From Kluyvera ascorbata_C (GTDB lineage: Bacteria; Pseudomonadota; Gammaproteobacteria; Enterobacterales; Enterobacteriaceae), in the NCBI RefSeq assembly GCF_044197065.1, contig NZ_JBIQOI010000006.1, forward strand, positions 1 through 64,000: a stretch of 64,000 nt of DNA, in the 5' to 3' direction. Made by a program: the position numbers and the translations under genes. The notes beneath the pieces were generated by a model that was not told the DNA's origin, did not search any database, and saw only the letters and a program-made list of their open reading frames with translations. How positions within the stretch are numbered: position 1 is the stretch's first letter; every line of letters begins with the position of its first letter. Shown here in pieces: positions 16,555-24,345 of this stretch.

Positions 16555-17706
16555 CTACAGCATTTCAATAAAGGCCGCCACGCGGGTGCTGAGCTGGCCG
16601 ATATCCGCGGTGGAGTAGTCGGTCTCGATGGCGATATAGGGAATGTTGTGCTGCTGGCGCACGTGGCGCTTAATTGCCATCGATTCAACGGCATAGGTAT
16701 GACAAGCCTGCAAAATCACGTCGACGACGCCATCGGCCTGATACTCTTCCACCATCTGGCTGAGCAACGTTAAACGCTGGTCGTTCGGCGAGATGCACGA
16801 GCAGCCGATGGCGAGGTACTTGTCGGTGAGCGCGTCGTACACGTCGCCGTCCTCGTCGACGCAGCGCTCGGTGGCCTTCGCGCCGGTGCAGTTTTCAAAA
16901 CCGACTACCCAGCCGCCGTTGTCCTCAATGGCTTTGACCACTTTCTCCGCCGCGCCGCCGATCGGGCAGCCGGTGATCAGAATGCGCGGGCGCGCGTCCA
17001 GCCGCTTGCCGCTCTCCCACTCCTGACGCACGCGCTCGGCCATGCCGTTCAGCTCATTAATCAGCGCCTCTTTATCGAAGCGGAAGGTTGCGCCATACAC
17101 CACTTTCAGAATGTCGCTGCCGCTTAATGCCGGTGGATTGAGCTGCCCGACGCGGTAGAAGTTGGCCAACGCCCGGCGCTCGCGGTTCTTGAGGGCGATC
17201 GCCTCGCGCAGCGATGCTTCGGAAATATGCGTGCCGAAACGTGCTTCAACCGCCTGCTGAAGACGCAGGATTTCCGCCTTCCACAGCGCGCGGGAAGCCG
17301 CGTCGGCGGCGCTGTTCGGCAGCTGCATAACGTGCACTGGCTTAAACTCGGCCATGTACTCGTACATCTTCTTTTTGCCGTCGCAGGTGGTTTCACCCAC
17401 CACCAGATCGGAGAAATAGAAGTAGGGGCATTTGTCAGTTTTGCCAAAGCCGTAGCTGCTTTTGATAAGCGGGCACAGATTGCGTGGTAGGTCTTTCTCC
17501 GCTTCTTCGATGGTTTCATCCGACGTAGAGCAGAGCGACACAACGACCGCGCCCGCCGCCATCGGGATCTCCTGCGGCATAAAGGTGCAGTAGGTGCCGA
17601 CCAGCGGCGTGCCTTGCTCTTTGAGATCCATCACGGTGAGAAAGCCTTTCTGGCGGGCTTCGGAGAACTGATCGAAAATGGCGGGTAGATCGGTGATAAG
17701 CGACAT
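16555..17706 (-). CDS. yjiM: YjiM, 2-hydroxyacyl-CoA dehydratase subunit-like protein
   Basis: Protein of 383 residues, same length as E. coli YjiM. It belongs to the HgdB/FldB-BzdN family with Cys residues available for a cluster (LVGTYCTFMP, NLCPLIKSSYGF, ILQACHTY). Only one such subunit is encoded here, whereas fermentative dehydratases use two plus the activator. The ATG at 17706 matches the E. coli start (MSL.TDLPAIFDQFSEARQ); the upstream in-frame ATG is ignored. First gene of yjiM-yjiL-DUF3343. Confidence 0.93.
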   Translation of the reverse strand: MSLITDLPAIFDQFSEARQKGFLTVMDLKEQGTPLVGTYCTFMPQEIPMAAGAVVVSLCSTSDETIEEAEKDLPRNLCPLIKSSYGFGKTDKCPYFYFSDLVVGETTCDGKKKMYEYMAEFKPVHVMQLPNSAADAASRALWKAEILRLQQAVEARFGTHISEASLREAIALKNRERRALANFYRVGQLNPPALSGSDILKVVYGATFRFDKEALINELNGMAERVRQEWESGKRLDARPRILITGCPIGGAAEKVVKAIEDNGGWVVGFENCTGAKATERCVDEDGDVYDALTDKYLAIGCSCISPNDQRLTLLSQMVEEYQADGVVDVILQACHTYAVESMAIKRHVRQQHNIPYIAIETDYSTADIGQLSTRVAAFIEML

Positions 17707-17783
17707 GATTTTCCTTCCCCGTAACACGGGAGACGATAAAATGAGTCGCCATTATAACCCTGTTTAAAGTATGGTTTTGTTGA

Positions 17784-18254
17784 TCATGCCCCAAGCTCTC
17801 GGCTGTAGACCCGCGAAGATTCTCCCCACGGATGGTAGCCTAACCCGTTAAATATGAACCCTGATTTCTCGTAAAACCCGTCGATGTCGGTGCACAGATG
17901 CAGCTGGCTAAACCCCAGCGTGTGGGCGTGCCGCGCGATATGCTCAATCAACCGCCGCGCCACCCCCTGCCGACGATATTCCGGCTCGATATAGAGCGCA
18001 CACAGCCACGGGTACAGCTCGCCGCGGCTGATAAAGTCGTTGGTAATCAACCCCGCGCAACCAATGATCCGCTCGCCGTCCTGCAGCCAGTACCATTGCG
18101 GCAGCGGATTTTTCGCCCCCGGCGTGCGGCGCAGCGCATCGTCGTAAACCATCATCGATGCTTCCGAGGCCCACTGCTGCTGGAAATAGGCGATAACCGC
18201 CTCCATCTGCTCGGGATGGTCGCGTAAAGAACGAATAACGTACTGTGAACTCAT
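17784..18254 (-). CDS. GNAT-family N-acetyltransferase
   Basis: Protein of 156 residues. The acetyl-CoA binding motif is IEPEYRRQGVARRLIEHIARHA (Q/R-x-x-G-x-A), preceded by beta-4 PWLCALYI and followed by GFYEKSGFIFNG. The start at 18254 overlaps the stop of the DUF2164 gene as ATGA, showing translational coupling; the longer frame is discarded. Substrate unknown. Confidence 0.88.
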   Translation of the reverse strand: MSSQYVIRSLRDHPEQMEAVIAYFQQQWASEASMMVYDDALRRTPGAKNPLPQWYWLQDGERIIGCAGLITNDFISRGELYPWLCALYIEPEYRRQGVARRLIEHIARHAHTLGFSQLHLCTDIDGFYEKSGFIFNGLGYHPWGESSRVYSRELGA

Positions 18255-18493
18255 AGAATTTTCTTCAGATCCATCTCTTCCTGAATGCGCTCGCTCCACG
18301 CAAAGTGGGTGCGAATCGCCTCATCAATGCCAGCGTTATAAAAGGCTGGCCCCAGCTTCTCGATAATAAAATCGATAAAGAACTCCGCGTCGAACTGCTC
18401 CAGATCGAGGTCGAACTGTTTGGCGCAGTAATCCGTTAGCTGATCGCGCAGCTTCTCGCGTTCGGCGGGGGTGAGGGTGATTTCCGTGCTCAT
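18251..18493 (-). CDS. DUF2164 family protein
   Basis: Small acidic protein of 80 residues from the ATG at 18493, preceded by an AGGAG-like site. The pattern FDLDLEQFDAEFFIDFIIEKLGPAFYNAGIDEA is characteristic of DUF2164. Function unknown. It is co-transcribed with the acetyltransferase. REP sequence lies just upstream. Confidence 0.85.
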   Translation of the reverse strand: MSTEITLTPAEREKLRDQLTDYCAKQFDLDLEQFDAEFFIDFIIEKLGPAFYNAGIDEAIRTHFAWSERIQEEMDLKKIL

Positions 18494-18511
18494 AAAGACT
18501 CCTGTGCTATT

Positions 18512-18580
18512 CCCGGCGGCGCTGCGCTTGGCCGGGCTACCAGCTTGTAGCCCGGGCGAGGCGTTTACGCCGACCCCGGG
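18512..18580. repeat. REP pair, cccggcgg type
   Basis: Inverted REP-like units (cccggcggcgctgcgcttggccgggctac and gtagcccgggcgagg...ccccggg) between the divergent DUF2164 and TauD-like genes. Confidence 0.75.
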
Positions 18581-18700
18581 GCGGCTCGATGCCGAATAAT
18601 GCAATCCCATCTGCGACCTATCAATATCACAAACTCGACTTTGTGACCTGGCGGAATATTTCTATATTCGGGTTTCTGACGATTTTAAAGGGGCGCAATC

Positions 18701-19645
18701 ATGACTGCTGTGAACACTGCTGATACCGATTTTCCTTTACTGAACGTACGCCGCGTAGCGGGCAATATCGGCGCGGAGATCCGCGACATTCGCCTCTCTG
18801 CAAACCAGGATGCTGACACTTTCGCCCAGCTCGACGCGGCGCTGGTCAAATACAAAGTGCTGTTCTTCCGCCAGCAAGGTCACCTGACCGATGCCGAGCA
18901 TCAGGCTTTCGGCGCGCGCTTCGGCAAGATTGTTCCCCACCCAACGGTACCGTCCCCGGAAGGCACCAAACTGTTCGAACTCGATGCCTCCAAAGGCGGC
19001 GGCCGCGCCGACTCCTGGCACACCGACGTCACCTTCGTTGACGCCTTCCCGAAAATCTCCATCCTGCGCGGCGTCACCATCCCGGAATACGGCGGCGACA
19101 CCGTGTGGGCCAACACCGCCCGTGCCTACGAGCAGTTGCCGGAGACGCTTAAGCGCTTCGTCGACACCCTGCACGCAGTGCACAGCAACGATTATGACTA
19201 CGGCGCCGAGCGCGTGGTCGTCGAAACGCACCGCCTGGCGCATCACCAGAAAGTGTTCGTTTCATCCCTTTGGGAAGCCGAGCACCCGGTGGTGCACGTC
19301 CACCCGGTCAGCGGCGAACGTGCGCTGCTACTGGGGCATTTCGTCAAACGGCTGGTGGGCTTCAGCTCACGGGAATCCGCGCAGCTGTTCGAACTGCTAC
19401 AAAACCGCATCACCCGCCTCGACAACACCGTGCGCTGGCAGTGGCAGCAGGACGACGTGGTGATTTGGGACAATCGCAGCACCCAACATTACGCGGTCAA
19501 CGACTACGGCACCCAGCCGCGCGTGGTGCGTCGGGTAACGGTGGAAGGGGAGATTGCGGTGGGGGTGGATGGCAGTAAAAGCCGCACGGTTTCACGACCG
19601 CAGGATGCGGCGAATGGGGAAGGTGCGGTGGAAAAAGTATCGTAA
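18701..19645 (+). CDS. TauD/TfdA-family Fe(II)/2-oxoglutarate dioxygenase
   Basis: Protein of 314 residues with the facial triad visible: HxD in DSWHTDVTF (about 106-108) and the distal His in NRSTQHYAV (about 265), followed by the 2-oxoglutarate-binding Arg in QPRVVRRVTVEGE. The N-terminus and length are closer to the alkylsulfatase AtsK group than to E. coli TauD (283 residues). The likely reaction is oxidative release of sulfite or sulfate from an organosulfur substrate. No ssu/tau/ats transporter is adjacent. Start at the ATG after GGGGCGCAATC; the ribosome binding site is modest. Confidence 0.88.
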   Translation: MTAVNTADTDFPLLNVRRVAGNIGAEIRDIRLSANQDADTFAQLDAALVKYKVLFFRQQGHLTDAEHQAFGARFGKIVPHPTVPSPEGTKLFELDASKGGGRADSWHTDVTFVDAFPKISILRGVTIPEYGGDTVWANTARAYEQLPETLKRFVDTLHAVHSNDYDYGAERVVVETHRLAHHQKVFVSSLWEAEHPVVHVHPVSGERALLLGHFVKRLVGFSSRESAQLFELLQNRITRLDNTVRWQWQQDDVVIWDNRSTQHYAVNDYGTQPRVVRRVTVEGEIAVGVDGSKSRTVSRPQDAANGEGAVEKVS

Positions 19646-19649
19646 AATT

Positions 19650-19680
19650 GTAGGCCGGGTAAGCGCAGCGCCACCCGGCA
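19650..19680. repeat. Single REP unit
   Basis: gtaggccgggtaagcg / cgccacccggca hairpin immediately after the TauD-like gene, convergent with symE. Confidence 0.75.
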
Positions 19681-19710
19681 ATAACACGCGCTCAATCGCG
19701 CAAACTGACC

Positions 19711-20049
19711 TTACGCCTCCCGTCGGCGAGCCTTACTCGAAATCACCCCAATAAACTCCTGCACCTGCTTTTGCTTACGCGCAGATAGCTTGCTCACCTG
19801 CCGCAAAGAGCGTGTTAGTTCAGGCTCTGGTTGCTTTGCGGTGATCACAATACAGCCGTTCATCACCTTTACATCCACCTCGGTACCGGTGACAAAACCG
19901 GCGGCTTCCAGCCACTGGCCCTTCATGGTGAGCGCGGGAATGCGGGTGTAATCCGGATAACGACTCGCATAACTCACGGTAAGGAGACGGTTATTGGTTG
20001 GGGAGACTTCTGGATCGCACGGATCTGCAATAGAATGGACGGTAGTCAT
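19711..20049 (-). CDS. symE: SymE, SOS-induced toxin
   Basis: Protein of 112 residues that aligns with E. coli SymE along its length (segments EVSPTNNRLLTVSYASRYPDYTRIPA and GQWLEAAGFVTGTEVDVKVM are nearly identical), with the AbrB-like swapped-hairpin region in the middle and a basic C-terminus. E. coli SymE is an SOS-controlled toxin that condenses nucleoids; its synthesis is blocked by the antisense RNA SymR. The start at 20049 has AGGAG about 10 bases upstream. A long in-frame extension to 20292 passes through REP sequence and is not coding. In E. coli symE lies among hsd/mcr genes; here these are missing. Confidence 0.92.
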   Translation of the reverse strand: MTTVHSIADPCDPEVSPTNNRLLTVSYASRYPDYTRIPALTMKGQWLEAAGFVTGTEVDVKVMNGCIVITAKQPEPELTRSLRQVSKLSARKQKQVQEFIGVISSKARRREA

Positions 20050-20120
20050 GATGGCTATTCTCCTGGAATAGTGATTGTGATTAGCGAGGCGCTCGTGTTC
20101 CACCACGGGTGCCTTGCGAA
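20044..20120 (+). ncRNA. symR: SymR antisense RNA
   Basis: The plus strand opposite the symE start matches the remembered E. coli SymR RNA in its first part (from agtcat through the symE Shine-Dalgarno complement to ttgtgattagcga) and ends in a long hairpin, gcgaggcgctcgtg / ccacgggtgccttgc. It covers the symE start codon and ribosome binding site. The ends are estimated from the E. coli RNA length (77 nt), not measured. Confidence 0.75.
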
Positions 20121-20129
20121 AAATAACAC

Positions 20130-20145
20130 CTGTAAAAACAACCAG
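20130..20145. promoter_or_regulatory. LexA box of symE
   Basis: CTGTAAAAACAACCAG fits the LexA consensus CTGT-N8-ACAG with one mismatch and lies 81 bp upstream of the symE start, as expected for its SOS control in E. coli. Confidence 0.7.
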
Positions 20146-20235
20146 TAAATAAAAATAAAGCCAGCTAAAAATAGACAATAATAAACGCGTAACTGGAAAT
20201 ATAAATACGGGAATTAAATCGAAGGGAAATATAAA

Positions 20236-20267
20236 GTGGGCCGGATAAGCAAAACGCCATCCGGCAA
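20236..20267. repeat. REP unit at the break point of a toxin gene
   Basis: gggccggataagc-aaaa-cgccatccggc hairpin. The recognisable toxin remnant begins right after it. Confidence 0.75.
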
Positions 20268-20275
20268 TAATATTT

Positions 20276-20344
20276 GTGAAGCATATTAACACCCGCGCTG
20301 AATTCGAAAAGTTGACCCGCTATTACAGGGAGAACAAAGAATGA
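20276..20344 (+). pseudogene. higB: 3' remnant of a HigB/RelE-type toxin gene
   Basis: In the frame ending at TGA 20342-20344 the codons read FVKHINTRAEFEKLTRYYRE then NKE-stop (about 23 residues), which looks like the C-terminal end of HigB-type toxins that finish with an H(A)EYDKLTRYYRENK-like tail. The stop overlaps the antitoxin start as ATGA, the standard toxin-antitoxin junction. Everything upstream is lost and replaced by a REP unit; there is no start codon with a ribosome binding site for a working toxin. The assignment rests on motif memory and the overlap. Confidence 0.65.
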
Positions 20345-20640
20345 TCACGGACGCTGATGAAAACCCGCTTATCGACTTCCTGGCGAGCAAAATCGCGGAC
20401 TACGAAGATAACAGCGAACGTTTTGCAGAATTCAACAAGGCCATCGCTGAGATGCCGGTCGGCGTTGCGCTGCTGCGTACGTTGATTGACCAGCACAAGC
20501 TGTCTTATGCTGATCTTAAAGAGGAGATCGGCTCTAAGTCACTGGTGAGCCAGATCCTGTCCGGCCAGCGTTCTTTGACTATCGCTCACATTAAGGCGTT
20601 ATCTGCGCGTTTTGGTGTGAAACCGGAGTGGTTCTTTTAA
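20341..20640 (+). CDS. higA: HigA-type antitoxin (helix-turn-helix), orphan
   Basis: Protein of 99 residues. An acidic N-terminal half is followed by an XRE-type HTH (YADLKEEIGSKSLVSQILSGQRSLTIAHIKALSARFGV, about 58-92), ending WFF. This is the layout of HigA antitoxins of the reversed higBA type. Its start is fused to the stop of the toxin remnant. The open frame and GGGAG site upstream are intact, so it may still be made, now as a lone regulator. The original promoter ahead of higB is gone. Confidence 0.85.
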   Translation: MITDADENPLIDFLASKIADYEDNSERFAEFNKAIAEMPVGVALLRTLIDQHKLSYADLKEEIGSKSLVSQILSGQRSLTIAHIKALSARFGVKPEWFF

Positions 20641-20681
20641 CCGTCATAAAGCGAGATGGGGCTGCTTTCGGGGCAAACCCG

Positions 20682-20762
20682 CTGCCTGATGGCGCTTCGC
20701 TTATCAGGCCTACATGAGATCTGATGTGTAGGCCGGGTAAGGCGTAGCCGCCACCCGGCATA
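20682..20762. repeat. REP pair (BIME)
   Basis: ctgcctgatggcgcttcgcttatcaggcctac and gtgtaggccgggtaagg...ccacccggcat in opposite orientation between convergent higA and yjiR. Confidence 0.8.
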
Positions 20763-20802
20763 AACGTGAAGCGCCACGTTATCAGTAATCTCAGACCTGC
20801 CA

Positions 20803-22239
20803 TCAACGATGGGCGGTGGTTTCATCCCACTCCATCGCCACTTTCACCGCCATCCCCAACTGCACCATCACCTCCCGATGCTTCTCAATCGGCGGCAGCG
20901 CGCAGTTGATCCGCAAGCAGTTCCGGTATTTCCCCGACGCGGAAAACAGCGATCCCGGCGCCACCTGGATCTTCATCCGGCACAGCTGCTGGGCGACGCA
21001 CACCATATCCACCTGTTCGGGCAGTTCGACCCACAGCATAAAGCCGCCTGTCGGGCGAGTAACGCAGATCCCGCAGGGGAAGAACTCGCGCAGCCAGCAG
21101 GTGTAGATCTCCATGTTGCGTTGGTAGATCTGCCGCATCCGTCGGACGTGGCGGTGGTAGTGGCCTTCGCGGATAAAGTTAGAGGCGGCAAGCTGGGTTG
21201 AGGGTACGTTGGTGCCGCTGGCGGCGTACTTCATTTGCAGCAGCTTGTCATAATAGCGGCCCGGCGCTATCCAGCCAATGCGCAGGCCGGGGGCAATGGT
21301 TTTGGTAAACGAGCTGCACAGCATCACCCGGCCGTCGATGTCCCATGAGTGGATGGTGCGTGGGCGCGGGTACTCGGTTGCCAGCTCACCGTAAATATCA
21401 TCTTCAAAAATCACGATATCGTAGCGCTGGGCAAGGCTCAGCACCGCGCGCTTGCGGGCGTCGGGCATGATAAAGCCCTGCGGGTTGTTGCAGTTGGGGA
21501 CGAGGATCACCCCTTTGATCGGCCACTGATCCAGCGCCATTTCCAGCGCTTCGATGCTGATCCCGGTGTTGGGATCGGTTGGGATCTCAATGGCCTTCAG
21601 CCCTAACCCGCGCAGCAGCTGCATGGTGCCGTAATAGGTGGGGGATTCAACGGCGATAATGTCGCCGGGCTGGCATACCGACAGCAATGCCAGCGAGAGT
21701 GCGCTGTGGCAGCCGCTGGTGATGATCAGCGAGTCGGCGGTCACCACCGATCCGCTGTCGAGCATCAGGCGGGCGATCTGTTCGCGCAGTTCGCGGCGGC
21801 CGGCTAGCTCGTCATAGCTCAGCACATCAATGATGTTGTGCTGCACCACCCGGCTCATCTCGCGCCAGAGCGGCTTCAGGCTGGGCTGGGCGACGTCCGG
21901 CGAGCCGCCGCCGAAAGGGATAATGGATTTATCGCCGCGGGCTTCCAGCATATCCAATACCTGATCCCACTGGGTTATCTCCACCGGGCGCTGTACCGGG
22001 CGCGACATGTGCGGCACCGGCGGCTGGGCTTTCTGCGGGGCGACGAAGTAGCCAGAACGCGGCTGCGGGGTGATCAGTTGGCGCTGCTCCAGCGTCTGAT
22101 ACGCCTGCTGCACGGTGCTGATGCTGACGCCGTGTTCCTGGCTCAGGCTGCGCACGGAGGGCAGCTTCTCGCCGTGGCGATACAGCCCTTGTTCAATCCG
22201 CTCGGCCAGCAGGTTGGCCAGATGTTGGTAACGCGTCAT
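20803..22239 (-). CDS. yjiR: YjiR, MocR-type (GntR + aminotransferase fold) regulator
   Basis: Protein of 478 residues. The N-terminal GntR winged helix is at about 1-70 (GEKLPSVRSLSQEHGVSISTVQQAYQTLE), then a linker and a type I aminotransferase-like domain with the PLP lysine in CSSFTKTIAPGLRIGW and the PNCNNPQG loop. It aligns with E. coli YjiR from MTRYQHLA; the longer upstream start is rejected. MocR proteins use PLP adducts to control neighbouring genes. It is divergent from yjiS, with a set of repeated ATCTGTAT motifs between them. The ligand and physiological target are unknown. Confidence 0.92.
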   Translation of the reverse strand: MTRYQHLANLLAERIEQGLYRHGEKLPSVRSLSQEHGVSISTVQQAYQTLEQRQLITPQPRSGYFVAPQKAQPPVPHMSRPVQRPVEITQWDQVLDMLEARGDKSIIPFGGGSPDVAQPSLKPLWREMSRVVQHNIIDVLSYDELAGRRELREQIARLMLDSGSVVTADSLIITSGCHSALSLALLSVCQPGDIIAVESPTYYGTMQLLRGLGLKAIEIPTDPNTGISIEALEMALDQWPIKGVILVPNCNNPQGFIMPDARKRAVLSLAQRYDIVIFEDDIYGELATEYPRPRTIHSWDIDGRVMLCSSFTKTIAPGLRIGWIAPGRYYDKLLQMKYAASGTNVPSTQLAASNFIREGHYHRHVRRMRQIYQRNMEIYTCWLREFFPCGICVTRPTGGFMLWVELPEQVDMVCVAQQLCRMKIQVAPGSLFSASGKYRNCLRINCALPPIEKHREVMVQLGMAVKVAMEWDETTAHR

Positions 22240-22261
22240 TGCTGTATCCCCAGTTATCGCC

Positions 22262-22362
22262 ATACAGATGAAAAAACCAGTACAGTCAGGCGAGAAAAAC
22301 CGCACGCAGATACCGTTTTAGCGAATCTGTATGTTAAATAAAAGTGTTTTTTGAATCTGTAT
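22262..22362. promoter_or_regulatory. Repeated ATCTGTAT motifs, candidate YjiR sites
   Basis: Two direct copies of GAATCTGTAT (22323-22332 and 22353-22362) start exactly 30 bp apart, about three helical turns, and one inverted copy ATACAGAT is at 22262-22269. Two direct repeats plus one inverted copy in the divergent promoter region is the arrangement described for MocR regulators such as PdxR and GabR. Binding itself is inferred. Confidence 0.6.
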
Positions 22363-22417
22363 TGCAGGGCCCGAAATCCGCGAAGATAAAGCCTCTGACA
22401 AGGTGAGGAGGTGGAGT

Positions 22418-22582
22418 ATGGAATTTCACGAGAACAGGGCGAGACAGCCTTTTATCGGCTTTGTGCTGGTGGGACGTTTTATCAAAAAATGGTGGATACA
22501 GCAGCAAACGCGCCGCATATTGCAGCGAATGAGCGACGAACAGTTAAGAGATATTGGGCTGCGACGCAATGAGCTGCGTTAA
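22418..22582 (+). CDS. yjiS: YjiS, DUF1127 small protein
   Basis: Small basic protein of 54 residues, MEFHENRARQPFIGF at the start and the DUF1127 core RRILQRMSDEQLRDIGLRRNELR at the end. It matches E. coli YjiS in length and termini. Ribosome binding site GAGGAG plus GTGGAGT just upstream. DUF1127 proteins in alphaproteobacteria affect RNA and phosphate or carbon control; the role in enterobacteria is unknown. Divergent from yjiR and probably controlled by it. Confidence 0.88.
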   Translation: MEFHENRARQPFIGFVLVGRFIKKWWIQQQTRRILQRMSDEQLRDIGLRRNELR

Positions 22583-22621
22583 AATACGGGCAGCGTGGTA
22601 ACTGACGCTGCCCGACACCGT

Positions 22622-23263
22622 TTATCCCATGATTAACTGCCAGACAATCCAGCCACCGAAGCCGATCAGTATGCCACCGGCGGCACGTTCAATTTTCCAG
22701 ACAAGATTGCCCAAACGGCGCTGAACCTGCGGCAGCGCGATCAGCACGATCAACAGCAGATCCCATAGCAGCACGACGCTGGTCATCCAGATCCCGCATA
22801 TCGCCTGCTGCGCCACGGTTACGTCCGGGCCCAGCAGCGCCGTCATCAGCGCCAGATAAAACAGCGCATTCTTCGGGTTCAGCAGTGAAGAGCCCAACCC
22901 TAATAATAGCTGTTTGGTTAGCGAAGGCCGCGCCGATGTGACGTGCTGCCACGCCAGCGGCCCAGCGCGGCTTTGCAGCAACTGACGACCCACCCAGAAC
23001 AGATAGCCCGCACCCAACAGTTCGATAAAGGTAAACAGCAGCGGCATCTGACGCAGCAGCCCCGCGCCAACGACCACCAGTAAAATGTACAGCCCGTTTC
23101 CCGCCGCAATACCAAAGCACAGCCCAACGCTGCCGCGCAGCCGATAGCGGATGGCGTAACCGACGAGTAAGAAGAAGTCCGGCCCCGGGCTGAGCAGCGC
23201 CATAAAGTGCGCCAGCGCCAGTGCGGGAAATGCCGGAGGGAATAACGATGTGACCTGTTCCAT
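22622..23263 (-). CDS. LysE/RhtB-family amino acid exporter
   Basis: Protein of 213 residues with about six membrane helices. The family signature ALAHFMALLSPGPDFFLLV (about 16-34) and the central SSLLNPKNALFYLAL (about 127-141) are present. It exports an amino acid or a related metabolite. It lies 47 bp downstream of an AraC-type regulator gene on the same strand, so the regulator probably controls it. The specific substrate cannot be predicted. Confidence 0.9.
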   Translation of the reverse strand: MEQVTSLFPPAFPALALAHFMALLSPGPDFFLLVGYAIRYRLRGSVGLCFGIAAGNGLYILLVVVGAGLLRQMPLLFTFIELLGAGYLFWVGRQLLQSRAGPLAWQHVTSARPSLTKQLLLGLGSSLLNPKNALFYLALMTALLGPDVTVAQQAICGIWMTSVVLLWDLLLIVLIALPQVQRRLGNLVWKIERAAGGILIGFGGWIVWQLIMG

Positions 23264-23310
23264 AGCGACCTCAATGAAAAGCGTGAGGCCAGCGTATGCC
23301 TGTGGGAACG

Positions 23311-24054
23311 TTAATTATTGTCGGATATTGATCTACCCAACGCGTACTGACGCGGCGTGGCGGCCGTGTAGTTAACGAAGGTTTTGTGGAAGTGGCTCTG
23401 GTCGGCGAAGCCGGTCTGGTAGGCCACGTCGGCGATCTCGTCCCCGGCGCGCAGCCGTGCTTTGGCGTACTCGACGCGGGAGTTGTTGAGAAAGCTGCCG
23501 GGGGTCAGGCCGGTATCCTGCTTGAACGTGCGGATTAGGGTCTCTTTGCGCAGCGCGAAGCGGGCGGCGAATTCATCAAGGGAGGGCGGAGAGACAGGAT
23601 CAGCCAACAGCGCCTGCTGCAATTGCTGGCTGGTGGCGCGCCGCGTTTCTTCACCGTTCGCGTTCAGTGAAAGGGCGGATAACAGCGCGGTCAGCGCGTC
23701 GGCGGACATCTGTTCAACCACGGTGAGATACAGACGGAACAGCGCGTCGTGGCGAATCACCTGTCGGGCTAATGGCAGCAGCGTGTCGATATAGAGCATA
23801 TGGTAGCTGCGCGGTTTTCCCTGTATCGGGTTGCAGCTGTGCGGCGCGTTGGCCGGGATAACGATAAGGTCGCCGGGGGATAAAAGATACGCCTGCCCAT
23901 CGCAGACGCAGCGCGTGCCGCCTTCAAGAATCGCCCCTATTGAGAGCTGCGGGTGGCTGTGGCGCTTATAGGCCTGCGTGCTCTGCCAGGTGCTGCGCCG
24001 CTCAAGCCCGGGCAGTCGGGTGAAGGTTTGATGAATATCGCGTGGTGTGGTCAT
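23311..24054 (-). CDS. AraC-family transcriptional regulator
   Basis: Protein of 247 residues: an N-terminal cupin-type sensor (about 25-100, with HSHPQLSIGAILEGGTRC and LSPGDLIVIPANAPHSC) and a C-terminal double HTH (about 150-240; second helix set EIADVAYQTGFADQSHFHKTFVNYTAATPRQY). It is followed by the LysE-type exporter, a common pairing. The sensed ligand is unknown. Confidence 0.88.
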   Translation of the reverse strand: MTTPRDIHQTFTRLPGLERRSTWQSTQAYKRHSHPQLSIGAILEGGTRCVCDGQAYLLSPGDLIVIPANAPHSCNPIQGKPRSYHMLYIDTLLPLARQVIRHDALFRLYLTVVEQMSADALTALLSALSLNANGEETRRATSQQLQQALLADPVSPPSLDEFAARFALRKETLIRTFKQDTGLTPGSFLNNSRVEYAKARLRAGDEIADVAYQTGFADQSHFHKTFVNYTAATPRQYALGRSISDNN

Positions 24055-24345
24055 TCGTTCGTCCCGGCGGTTTTTTATTTTTATACCACATCGGGGGAAA
24101 GCGGGCAGGGTCGGGTGAAAATCAAACGATTCGCTTTAGTTCACATTAACGAATTTAATGTATCAAATAACTGGTATCGCACTCACAGTTCGCGTTGAAA
24201 TTATTCGCCTCATACCTGTCATCCTCCATCCTGTCCGGCGGGGGATATTTATTCGGAAACCTCCGTTTATACCCAACTTTACGTCCGTAACCAGCCAGAT
24301 TGACTACCCTTAATACCCTAAGCGGTAAAAACAAGGAGATTCATG

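Noticed and set aside
20050..20292. N-terminal extension of SymE giving a membrane protein of 193 residues
   Set aside because: The extension runs through the SymR hairpin, the LexA box and a REP unit; the E. coli start is at the equivalent of 20049.
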